Assembly (NCBI GenBank): GCA_004375965.1
Contig: SOIS01000037.1
Span: 1 to 41,998 of the forward strand
Length of the DNA: 41,998 bases
Direction: 5' to 3'
Source of the DNA: Candidatus Cloacimonadota bacterium
GTDB lineage: Bacteria; Hydrothermota; E44-bin80
Of this stretch, positions 1-8,224 are shown piece after piece; within the stretch, counting starts at the first letter, position 1, and each line of letters opens with the position of its first letter. Under the pieces are notes generated by a model. That model did no database searches. It was not told the origin of the DNA and saw only the letters and a program-made list of their open reading frames with translations. The position numbers and the translations under genes were made by a program.

Positions 1-3
1 AAA

Positions 4-999
4 ATGTCAAAGGTTAAAGCTGTTGCTTTGTTTTCAGGTGGGCTTGATAGCATACTCTCCGTGAAGATCATGCTTGAACAGGGAATTGATATATATCCCA
101 TCCATTTTATAACTCCCTTTTTCACATCTTTAAAGACTGGTTACAAAATAGAAACGCGACAAGTGAACGAAGAATTCGGAATCCCCTTGAAGGTTAAATT
201 CTTAGGAAAAGAATACATTCAACTTGTGAAGAAACCCCATTACGGATACGGAAAAAGTATGAATCCCTGTATAGACTGCCGAATTTTTATGTTCTGTAGG
301 GCAAAAATATATATGGAGGAGATAGGTGCTGAATTCATTATCACAGGAGAAGTGTTGGGAGAGCGTCCAATGACCCAGAACAAAAAGGCAATGAAACTCA
401 TAGAAAAGGAATCAGGGCTCGATGGAAGAATAGTGAGACCACTCTCTGCAAAATTACTTGAACCTGCAATTCCAGAACAACAAGGAAAGGTGAAAAGGGA
501 GAAACTCCTTGCCATTGAGGGTCGCTCAAGAAAACTGCAGATAAAGTTCGCGAGAGAGCTTGGTATATCTGATTATCCTACTCCTGGGGGAGGGTGTCTT
601 TTAACTGACTCAAATTTTGCGAAGAGAATACGTGACGCATTTAAGCATAACGAAGATTCTCTGAAAGAGATTAACCTGCTTAAATATGGAAGGCATTTCA
701 GGCTCTCCAGTGGGTCCAAGGTAATTGTTGGGAGGAATGAGAAAGAAAATAGTATTATACTCGCTTTCAAGCATCTATCTTCCATATGTTTAGAAGCAGA
801 TATTGTCCCTGGTCCCATAACATTACTTCTCAGGTCAACAGGAAAAACGGATTTAGAAAATGCTGCCTCTATCTGTCTTAGATACAGTGATTGTGAAAAA
901 GAAGGAGGAAAGGTAGTATACTGGCAGAAAAAGAATGAGGAAGTGTCTATAATTATTGAGAAAATGGGAAAGGAAGAAATTGTGAATATGAGGATTTGA
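4..999 (+). CDS. PP-loop ATP-dependent tRNA thiouridylase-like protein (MnmA/ThiI-like)
   Basis: N-terminal PP-loop motif ALFSGGLDSILS; NPCIDCRIFMFCRA cysteine motif; TGEVLGERPMTQ region typical of MnmA/ThiI-like thiolases. Confidence 0.75.
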   Translation: MSKVKAVALFSGGLDSILSVKIMLEQGIDIYPIHFITPFFTSLKTGYKIETRQVNEEFGIPLKVKFLGKEYIQLVKKPHYGYGKSMNPCIDCRIFMFCRAKIYMEEIGAEFIITGEVLGERPMTQNKKAMKLIEKESGLDGRIVRPLSAKLLEPAIPEQQGKVKREKLLAIEGRSRKLQIKFARELGISDYPTPGGGCLLTDSNFAKRIRDAFKHNEDSLKEINLLKYGRHFRLSSGSKVIVGRNEKENSIILAFKHLSSICLEADIVPGPITLLLRSTGKTDLENAASICLRYSDCEKEGGKVVYWQKKNEEVSIIIEKMGKEEIVNMRI

Positions 1000-1042
1000 A
1001 TGAAAGATGTCTATGTCAAAGGGAAAACACTAAACCATATAT

Positions 1043-1124
1043 TAACAGGGATGAAAAGAGATTGGAAAAAATGTTTTAATTCTTTTGTTTTTTTAACTCT
1101 TATATTTTCTTCCAATCCCTGTTA
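1043..1124. repeat. Imperfect inverted repeat between convergent genes (possible bidirectional terminator)
   Basis: TAACAGGGAT...TTGGAA on the left versus TTCCAATCCCTGTTA on the right; sits between a + gene ending at 999 and a - gene ending at 1136. Confidence 0.5.
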
Positions 1125-1135
1125 GGTTTATAAAT

Positions 1136-2317
1136 TTATTCCTGTTTAGAATACTTTATTATCATTTTTTGATCTTCAGGGGTAATTTTGGTAAAGAAGA
1201 TTCCAATATCAAACGCACCACTCTCCTTTACCTCCAACCTTACCACCTTTGCTTGTGCGGAAATCTTTTTTTTCTTTAAAGGTAATTTAATTGTAATATC
1301 GAGGATGGAAGAGATTGGTATTGGTTTTTCATGTTCAAAAAGCAGCCCTCCACCACCAACATTTTTCATCTTCGCAGTCTTCACCGTTGTTTCATCCACT
1401 ATCTTATATAAAATTTCCCAGTCTGCGGCACTGCGGGAAAATTCCCTCTTTTCTCTAAAGAAGACATATGCCCTGTTTTTCCCATCATTTTTTGCACTTA
1501 AAAGTGCTGTATCTGCGTTTTCCACAACTCCTTCCGGTGTACTTCCATCAATCCCAAAACTGGCAACGCCAGCACTAACAGTGAGGTAATAATCTTCTTC
1601 AGGGAGAAAGTTCACTTTTGCAATATTTGTTCTTAATCTCTCCGCTGCTTTTACTGCTTTTAAGCCCCTTGTCTCAGGTAATATAATTGCGAATTTGTCA
1701 TTCTCAAATCGACAGGGATAATCAACCTCTCGCAATCCCGCTTTGATGCTCTCTGCGAATCTCCTTAGAACCTTATCTCCAAATGCACGACCTTTCAGTT
1801 CATTGCATTTTTTGAAATCATCAATATCTACAAGCATTATAGAGAGGTCGAGCCTGTATCTTTTTGCTCTTTGAATCTCCCTGTATAAAGTTTCAGAGAA
1901 AAACCGTTTATTGTATAGACCGGTAAGTTCATCTGTAATTAATGACTTCTCAAGTTTCTCAAACATCTCTATCTCTATTATCTTGGGATTTCTCATTTGC
2001 TTGTTGACTGCGATGAAGTAATCAAGCATACCAACCCTTAAACCAACCGGTCTCCCAAGAGTTTCACTCATTTCCCTTCTATGTTTAAGAATATCAGTCC
2101 ATATTATCTCCGCTTCTTTTGGCTCAATATCTAAATGTGTAAAAACATTCAAGAGATTCGAAAACACTCTATCTCCATTCTGTTTCATAATTGCTCTTAC
2201 CTTATCAATCAGCCACTCCTGAGTTTGTTCATTCTCTTGAAGAAGATCTACTATTTCTCTAAATAATCTCTTTTTTTTCATAACCTTAGCCCCCTCGTTT
2301 ATTTTTTTGTTCTTCAT
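1136..2317 (-). CDS. GGDEF-domain protein with degenerate GGDEF motif and C-terminal PilZ-like domain
   Basis: DELTGLYNKRFFSETL, REVD I-site, RFENDKFAIILPET at the GGDEF position, C-terminal REFSR...NVGGGGLLFE PilZ-like segment. Confidence 0.85.
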   Translation of the reverse strand: MKNKKINEGAKVMKKKRLFREIVDLLQENEQTQEWLIDKVRAIMKQNGDRVFSNLLNVFTHLDIEPKEAEIIWTDILKHRREMSETLGRPVGLRVGMLDYFIAVNKQMRNPKIIEIEMFEKLEKSLITDELTGLYNKRFFSETLYREIQRAKRYRLDLSIMLVDIDDFKKCNELKGRAFGDKVLRRFAESIKAGLREVDYPCRFENDKFAIILPETRGLKAVKAAERLRTNIAKVNFLPEEDYYLTVSAGVASFGIDGSTPEGVVENADTALLSAKNDGKNRAYVFFREKREFSRSAADWEILYKIVDETTVKTAKMKNVGGGGLLFEHEKPIPISSILDITIKLPLKKKKISAQAKVVRLEVKESGAFDIGIFFTKITPEDQKMIIKYSKQE

Positions 2318-2377
2318 CGCAAAGATAACGTAAAGTTATTATTTATTAAACATTCATCACTGCGTTGGATGTTGTCA

Positions 2378-2437
2378 TTGCTCGCCCCGTGAAATACTAT
2401 CATTTTTCTTTCAGTTTCTATTTCATAGGGCGAGTAA
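2378..2437. repeat. Inverted repeat with ~19-nt arms
   Basis: TTGCTCGCCCCGTGAAATA (2378-2396) versus reverse complement of TATTTCATAGGGCGAGTAA (2419-2437); 16 of 19 positions match. Confidence 0.65.
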
Positions 2438-2636
2438 TCTCTCATATTCTCTACAGAAGCAATCTCGGTTTTCTATCATACATCATACATCCTACATATC
2501 TTACTCTTTTTCTCTCAACTCTCTACTCTTTACTACCTTCTCTGTCTTCTGTTTTCTATCTTTTTCTTTTCCATTAGCTACAAGCCATACGCTAACGGCT
2601 ATAAGCCATATGCCATTTGCTTCCGTATTCTGGCCT

Positions 2637-2664
2637 GCCAGACGAAGCTTTAGAGCAGTCTGGC
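2637..2664. repeat. Short palindrome GCCAGAC-N14-GTCTGGC overlapping the 3' CCA end of the tRNA-Sec gene
   Basis: GCCAGAC 2637-2643 and GTCTGGC 2658-2664, read directly. Confidence 0.6.
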
Positions 2665-2752
2665 GGAGGTGTGTAGGAATCGAACCTACCGTCCCCGACT
2701 GAGGACAGCTGGATTTGAAGTCCAGTAGAGACACCAGCCCCTATCCACCTCC
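2661..2752 (-). tRNA. selC: tRNA-Sec (anticodon UCA)
   Basis: Reverse complement GGAGGTGGATAGGGGCTGGTGTCTCTACTGGACTTCAAATCCAGCTGTCCTCAGTCGGGGACGGTAGGTTCGATTCCTACACACCTCCGCCA: TCA anticodon in a 5-bp stem, 6-bp D stem with 4-nt loop, long variable arm, T arm GTAGG/CCTAC, G discriminator, encoded CCA. Confidence 0.95.
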
Positions 2753-2771
2753 AATTAACTTTTTACATTCT

Positions 2772-2800
2772 ATTATAAAAGATTTTTACATTTTCGTCAA
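2772..2800 (-). promoter_or_regulatory. Sigma-70-type promoter for selC
   Basis: TTGACG-N17-TATAAT on the minus strand, -10 ending 19 nt before the mature tRNA 5' end. Confidence 0.75.
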
Positions 2801-3074
2801 GGAAAAAAATTCACCCCCATATCCTTTTCCTCCATTCCTTATTTGACAGGATAACAGGATGTTCAGGATTAATGTATCTTCTAAACCTGCCTGCCCCAGT
2901 CAAATTTTGCTTGCATTTCATATAAATCTATGTTATAAAATATTAATTCGAGAAAAAATGAGAGAAAGTAAACTCAGAACTTGGAACGAAAGAAAATTCT
3001 GAGAATTTTATTTCTTATATCTGAGTCTGATCCTAGTTTTTTGATTAAGGAAAAAGAAGAAAAAAGGAAGAAAT

Positions 3075-3818
3075 TTGAAGCAAGATAAATATATTCCAGG
3101 TATTTACAATTATTGTGACAGGTGGTGTGAAAGATGCCTTTTCGGCCATAAATGTTTGCTGTATGCCAAAGAGCAGAAACGACTTGCCAGGCACCAAGCT
3201 AAAGGTGAAGAACCTTATGACTGGAACACCGTGATGCAGGATATCAAAGAAGACTTTGACGAAACTCTAAAGCTACTATATAAGATTGAAGAAGAACAAG
3301 GAATTGACCTTAATGCATTACCAGAAGAAGAATATAAAAAATATGACCCCAGTAATCACCCTCTTATGAAAACTGCTAATGGCTACTTAAATGTGGCACG
3401 AAAATTCCTTGAAAATATAAGGAAAACAATACAAAAGGAGGGAGTGGATCTTACCAGAAGGATTGAAATAATACCATCTGCCAAAGGCGATATGGCAACA
3501 CTCAAGGAAATTATCTCAAGCTATGAAGTTATATCATGGTATCATACACTTCTACCTGTTAAGATTCACCGTGCATTGAAAAGTAAAATGGAAAGGCATA
3601 CAGGCGAGTTTTCACAAAGTGATGCAGATGGAAGTGCAAAAGTCGCTTATATAGCGATTACGAAATCAATGAATGCCTTAAAGGTTATTTATGACTGGGA
3701 TGAAGATCTTAAGGATAGTGCATTAACACTACTGGTTGAAATTGAAAAACTTCGCAAAGGCGTCGATAAAGAATTTCCTGGTCACCACACATTCAAACGT
3801 CCAGGATTCGATGACTGA
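3075..3818 (+). CDS. Conserved-looking hypothetical protein with N-terminal Cys-rich motif
   Basis: 247-aa ORF, TTG start, motif YNYCDRWCERCLFGHKCLLY (C-x3-C-x2-C-x5-C). Confidence 0.7.
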   Translation: MKQDKYIPGIYNYCDRWCERCLFGHKCLLYAKEQKRLARHQAKGEEPYDWNTVMQDIKEDFDETLKLLYKIEEEQGIDLNALPEEEYKKYDPSNHPLMKTANGYLNVARKFLENIRKTIQKEGVDLTRRIEIIPSAKGDMATLKEIISSYEVISWYHTLLPVKIHRALKSKMERHTGEFSQSDADGSAKVAYIAITKSMNALKVIYDWDEDLKDSALTLLVEIEKLRKGVDKEFPGHHTFKRPGFDD

Positions 3819-3864
3819 CTCAATCTCTTCTCAGATTGAAATCTACTGTTGGTATATCTTATGT

Positions 3865-3878
3865 CAGGCTAAAGCCTG
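3865..3878. repeat. Short palindrome CAGGCTAAAGCCTG
   Basis: Read directly; followed by CAGCTACC, lies in intergenic DNA. Confidence 0.45.
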
Positions 3879-3981
3879 CAGCTACCAAAATCCGTTTACT
3901 CGGATTGGCTTATTGCTTATGGCTGATAGCTTATAGATGATTGATTAAAACATAAGCCATTTACTAATAGCAATACGCAAA

Positions 3982-4005
3982 AGGGCAGACACATGGGTCT
4001 GCTCT
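3982..4005 (-). terminator. Hairpin downstream of the minus-strand envelope operon, terminator-like
   Basis: AGGGCAGAC/GTCTGCTCT 9-bp stem with 6-nt loop; on the minus strand it is followed by TTTTGCG. Confidence 0.45.
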
Positions 4006-4134
4006 TGTAATAACTTTCAAAAAGGAAATTAGAAAAGAACGCTTCAAAAAAAAATTAGTTCTATTTAAAGGATGCTAATGGGTAAATTTCGAAATTTTTT
4101 CTTTGTATCTTTAAACTTATGCCCAAATTTTGGT

Positions 4135-5040
4135 TCATCTTACAAAGATATCTACCCTGTTTGTCTTTACCTTACCGACGGAAGCATAGCCGGCTGTGTA
4201 AATTACCACACCTTTTGGTAGAATGATTTTTTCGCTTAGAATCTTCGCTATATTATTAGCTCTCTTTTGTGATACCGTCTCATCTGTGGAGTATGCTTTC
4301 ACTGATATTCTTCTAATGAATTTTTTCCTTACTATATCGCAAGCCTCTGTCAAGAGATTCATTGCTTCACTCCTAATGTCAGATGAATTAGGTTCAAAGA
4401 CCACCCTTCCGTCAAGCCTTATGATCCAATCCAATTGTTCCTTATAGAGTATTCCCTGGACTCTGATTGCCCTTCCTAACACCCTTGACCTATTACCAAG
4501 TTTGTCTACTGCTGTAGCATAGTACGTGAATGTTGAACCAACATCTATCATTACGCCTTTATCTCCACGACCATCCCAGTAAATCCTCTTTGTTGGCCTT
4601 CCCTCCTGTGAAAATGTCTTGAAAACCGTCCCTGCTGCGTCAGTTATTACTAGTTCCCATTCTGCAACATCGTGTCCATAGAGTGGATGAAAAAGTGCTA
4701 CCTCACTATTACTGATTCCCGTAAGCCAAGGATGGTAGAGCTGGTCACTCGCCAGTGTTGGAAGCGGTGTACTTGCAATATCAGAATTTTTTATTAGCTC
4801 TTTATCATATATAAATCCTTTTTCCCCTGCAAAGGATCCTATGATTTCAAAGATATCAAAGTCGAGCAGCATTTCGGGTTTTATTTCATCAATAGTCCCT
4901 CTGTATTCTCCTCTTACCTCTTCTTCAAAGGTTCCCACACCTTCACCCCCTTCTTCCTCTGTTCCCTGTGCTAACAGAAGAGGATAAGATACTAACAGTG
5001 CGAATGATATTAATAAACTAAATATTATCTTTTTTCTCAT
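4135..5040 (-). CDS. OmpA-family C-terminal domain protein with FlgD-like segment (Pal-like)
   Basis: Signal peptide; YWDGRGDKG FlgD-like motif; C-terminal RVVFEPNSSDI...SQKRANNIAKIL OmpA-like pattern. Confidence 0.7.
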   Translation of the reverse strand: MRKKIIFSLLISFALLVSYPLLLAQGTEEEGGEGVGTFEEEVRGEYRGTIDEIKPEMLLDFDIFEIIGSFAGEKGFIYDKELIKNSDIASTPLPTLASDQLYHPWLTGISNSEVALFHPLYGHDVAEWELVITDAAGTVFKTFSQEGRPTKRIYWDGRGDKGVMIDVGSTFTYYATAVDKLGNRSRVLGRAIRVQGILYKEQLDWIIRLDGRVVFEPNSSDIRSEAMNLLTEACDIVRKKFIRRISVKAYSTDETVSQKRANNIAKILSEKIILPKGVVIYTAGYASVGKVKTNRVDIFVR

Positions 5041-5055
5041 ACATCTCTCCTTTTG

Positions 5056-6018
5056 TTACTTTATCACAAACCTTATAGTAATCACACCCCATTGGGTCTC
5101 CTGAATAACATCGGTAGGAAGTGCTGCAAACTTCCACTGTTCCAATGCTTTCTTAGCAGAATTGTCCCATGAAGCAGAACCACTCGTTCTTTCTATAAAT
5201 GCATTCCTTTTCACAATACCGCCTGGTGTTACCCAGAACCTTAGCTGTACAACTGCTGATATCCCTCTTTCCTCAGCCCATTCAGGGTACGGTGGTAAAA
5301 CCTTTTTAAGTATCTTTCTGCTTGAAAGCGGACCAGTAATACTAACGGTTGGACCGGAATATTTTCCTGCATCCTTGATTTTCATTCCCTCATCTTTTTT
5401 TCTTGTAATGGGGGCAACAGCCACTCTTTCAGGCATCTTGGAAACCGGTTCTTTTTCCAGCTCAAGCGGTGCTTCTATTCCGCTTCCGCCTGGAGTAGTG
5501 AAAAGACCAAGCTGTCCTCTTCTTGGTCCTCCCCCTTTTTCCTTTATAACAATGGGGGGTGCTGACAGTATCTCTTCCGTTGTTTTTTGTGAGGTTCCAA
5601 CCCTGATAATGTCAGTCACACCACCCTCTGCTCCCTCAAAGTCATCATAAGCCTCTAAGTCAATAGCTGTTTGTGACCGATCGATATCTTTACTTGAAAG
5701 GTCTATACCTTTTGTCTCATCCACACCTGGAACGGGTGGTAGGGATTTTAACATCTCACTAACTTCATCATGTGTGGCGGACACATCCTTTTCCTTTGAG
5801 AAGATATTCTTTAATGCCTGAAGTGGACTTATTGTAGGTGGTGCTTTTACAGAACTCGGCGGTAATGTTTCGTCAATAAACTCTACAATCTCAAGCCTCT
5901 CAAGTGGAACAGTACTCTGCCTGTGGATTATAAGAAAGAAGAGAAAGCAATGGAATGTGATAGAGAGGAAGAAATTGAAAATAAATGACCTTTCATAAAA
6001 TCCGAGTGTTAAACGCAT
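5056..6018 (-). CDS. TonB-family energy transducer
   Basis: Single N-terminal TM; C-terminal YPEWAEERGISAVVQLRFWVTPGGIV...SASWDNSAKKALEQWKF typical of TonB. Confidence 0.8.
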   Translation of the reverse strand: MRLTLGFYERSFIFNFFLSITFHCFLFFLIIHRQSTVPLERLEIVEFIDETLPPSSVKAPPTISPLQALKNIFSKEKDVSATHDEVSEMLKSLPPVPGVDETKGIDLSSKDIDRSQTAIDLEAYDDFEGAEGGVTDIIRVGTSQKTTEEILSAPPIVIKEKGGGPRRGQLGLFTTPGGSGIEAPLELEKEPVSKMPERVAVAPITRKKDEGMKIKDAGKYSGPTVSITGPLSSRKILKKVLPPYPEWAEERGISAVVQLRFWVTPGGIVKRNAFIERTSGSASWDNSAKKALEQWKFAALPTDVIQETQWGVITIRFVIK

Positions 6019-6033
6019 ATCTCATCGCCCCCT

Positions 6034-6453
6034 TTATCTTCTCTGCACAGTTCCAACAGAGATACGTTGTGCACCAAGTTTTTTTGTTGTTGATATAACA
6101 GATATCACAACACCGTGTCTTACTGCCCTGTCTGCCTTTATTATAACCAGCCTATCTGGATGTGCATCAATTTCCTTCTTCAGATACACTGAATAATTTT
6201 CAAAAGGAACCACCTTTTCATTGATGGAAATCTTGTTTATATTATCGGGACTCAGGGCTGGAGTTATTGTCACCGTTATATTTGCAGTCTGCCGTGGCTC
6301 TACTGTTGCAGCCTTTGGAAGTATAATATTCAACGGAGATGTAATCATCATAATAGGTGTGGTCACCATAAGAACAACAAGTAATGTAAACGATACATCA
6401 GCGAGTGGGGTAATCATTATTTCTGCTTTTGGTATCCTTGTTACTCTTTTCAT
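6034..6453 (-). CDS. ExbD/TolR family biopolymer transport protein
   Basis: MITPLADVSFTLLVVLMVTTPIM pattern, one TM, ExbD length. Confidence 0.85.
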   Translation of the reverse strand: MKRVTRIPKAEIMITPLADVSFTLLVVLMVTTPIMMITSPLNIILPKAATVEPRQTANITVTITPALSPDNINKISINEKVVPFENYSVYLKKEIDAHPDRLVIIKADRAVRHGVVISVISTTKKLGAQRISVGTVQRR

Positions 6454-6492
6454 ACCAGTAACCTCCTTTTACTTCCTATACAACACATTAGA

Positions 6493-6924
6493 TTATTTCC
6501 GTTTCCCTCTTTTCCTTTTTAAGAGTGCTAACTTTAGAGCACCTTTCTGTTTTGCAAGGTCAAGTATTGTTACGACGCTCTGATGGGGAACATTTTCATC
6601 AGCACTTACAATGACAATTCTCGATGTGCTCCTTGCAAGAAGTTCTGCGAGAAGTTGTGGGAATTCCTCCTCACTTACAGATTCGTTGTTTAGCAGAATC
6701 TGACCCTCCTCTGTTATATGCACATTAACCTTAACTTCTGTTTCCTTTTTTTGACCACTCGCTTTTTTTAATGAAGGTGCAGAAATGGTAATTCCTGAAT
6801 GATAAATCATGGGTGCACTCATCATAAAAAAGAGCACTAATAGAAGAGCAACATTTATTGTAGGTGCAATTGGTACTTCGGGTGCATCGGGCTCTACTTC
6901 TGGTTTTGGAAATCTTCTTTTCAT
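6493..6924 (-). CDS. ExbD/TolR family biopolymer transport protein
   Basis: PTINVALLLVLFFMMSAPM; IVIVSADENVPHQSVV typical of ExbD. Confidence 0.85.
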   Translation of the reverse strand: MKRRFPKPEVEPDAPEVPIAPTINVALLLVLFFMMSAPMIYHSGITISAPSLKKASGQKKETEVKVNVHITEEGQILLNNESVSEEEFPQLLAELLARSTSRIVIVSADENVPHQSVVTILDLAKQKGALKLALLKRKRGKRK

Positions 6925-7610
6925 CTTAACTTCTCCTCCAAAACATCAGAAAGATCAATACCCTTCCCTTTTCTTCCTAAACCCCTTTCCTTCCTTTCAA
7001 TTACATCAACAAAGGCAAGAAGTTCTTTTGCTGCTATTTCTACCCTTACCATATAAGTCCTAACATGATTGATGAAGAAATTGTATCCTATAGAAGCTGG
7101 GATTGCTATAAGAATTCCCAAAACTGTCGTCACAAGGGCTTCAGCAACTCCCATCATTACAACGCTTGGACCTCCACTACCGGAGATAGCAAGGTCCCTG
7201 AAAGCACGAATGATACCAAGGACTGTTCCAAGTAGACCAAGCAATGGTGCAATAAAACTGATCGTACTTAGAATACTTAACCTCTTTTCAAGAATGGTTT
7301 TTGTCCTTAACATAGCACCATCAACCAATTCCGCCACATCCTCAATTGGAAAGTCTTTGTTTTTTATGGCAACCTTGAGAACTTCAGCAAGAGGATTATT
7401 TGCAGATTCACATATATAAATTGCTTCATCACTCTTTTTTCTTTTCAGAGCAGAGCGTATTCTTTCCATTAACCTCTCCTCATTAACTTTTAATCCCCTG
7501 TAAGCCCAGATTCTGTCAATAATAACCGCTACCGCAAAGACGGAAAGCGCAAGCAACAGGTCTATTGCCCAGCTTGTCCTTACCAGTTGAATGAAACTTA
7601 TTCCTGCCAT
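6921..7610 (-). CDS. ExbB/TolQ/MotA proton-channel family protein
   Basis: LSTISFIAPLLGLLGTVLGIIRAF and VAEALVTTVLGILIAIPASIGYN signatures. Confidence 0.9.
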   Translation of the reverse strand: MAGISFIQLVRTSWAIDLLLALSVFAVAVIIDRIWAYRGLKVNEERLMERIRSALKRKKSDEAIYICESANNPLAEVLKVAIKNKDFPIEDVAELVDGAMLRTKTILEKRLSILSTISFIAPLLGLLGTVLGIIRAFRDLAISGSGGPSVVMMGVAEALVTTVLGILIAIPASIGYNFFINHVRTYMVRVEIAAKELLAFVDVIERKERGLGRKGKGIDLSDVLEEKLR

Positions 7611-7627
7611 ATTCTTTTCTCCTTTCC

Positions 7628-8188
7628 TTACCTAAATTTTGCTAAAGCAGCTACCTTCGTTTTTAGTTCCTCGGCAAATAGCACAAAAGCTTTTTTCTTT
7701 ATCATCCCCTTTTCGGTTTTTTCAACAAAATCTGATATTCCTTTCTCTATTTCCTTTACATCCTTGTCTAAATTTTTAAGTCTTTCCATAATCTGATTAA
7801 ACGGTTCTGAGAGATAATGAAACACCAACTCATCGGTTCTTCTGAACCTAACATTATCGGGGTCTTCCCCTTTGATTAGTATCTCCATGTTGGTTCTTAA
7901 CCGAATAAGCGGTCCAAAGAGATTTCTTGAGATGAGAAATGAAACCCACATGACTAATCCTAAAAGAACGACTGTGACTATAAGAAAGACCTTTGCAAGG
8001 TTAATAAAGAGAACCGTGCCTGAATAGGCAAGTCCAATCTCCTCTGCAGCGGATGTCCAGAAAAGTATCATATACCCAAGTAACGCTAATATCGCAAGTG
8101 AAAAGACACCAAAAGAGATGAGGGTTCTTACAATCTTTAACTGAAATACTTCCTTAAATATTCTTGGTTTTCTTCTATCCATTTTCAC
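7628..8188 (-). CDS. Membrane protein with HAMP-like region
   Basis: Two TMs then FGPLIRLRTNMEILIKGEDPDNVRFRRTDEL, HAMP-like; coiled C-terminus. Confidence 0.6.
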   Translation of the reverse strand: MKMDRRKPRIFKEVFQLKIVRTLISFGVFSLAILALLGYMILFWTSAAEEIGLAYSGTVLFINLAKVFLIVTVVLLGLVMWVSFLISRNLFGPLIRLRTNMEILIKGEDPDNVRFRRTDELVFHYLSEPFNQIMERLKNLDKDVKEIEKGISDFVEKTEKGMIKKKAFVLFAEELKTKVAALAKFR

Positions 8189-8224
8189 TCCTTTTTACTC
8201 TCCACTTTTATAAAAGTGCGGGGT

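Noticed and set aside
2501-2734. 77-aa minus ORF over the selC region
   Set aside because: Overlaps a well-folded tRNA gene and low-complexity sequence; not coding.
5162-5650. Long + strand ORF opposite the TonB gene
   Set aside because: Antisense shadow of a well-supported CDS; low-complexity Ser/Pro-rich translation with no motif.
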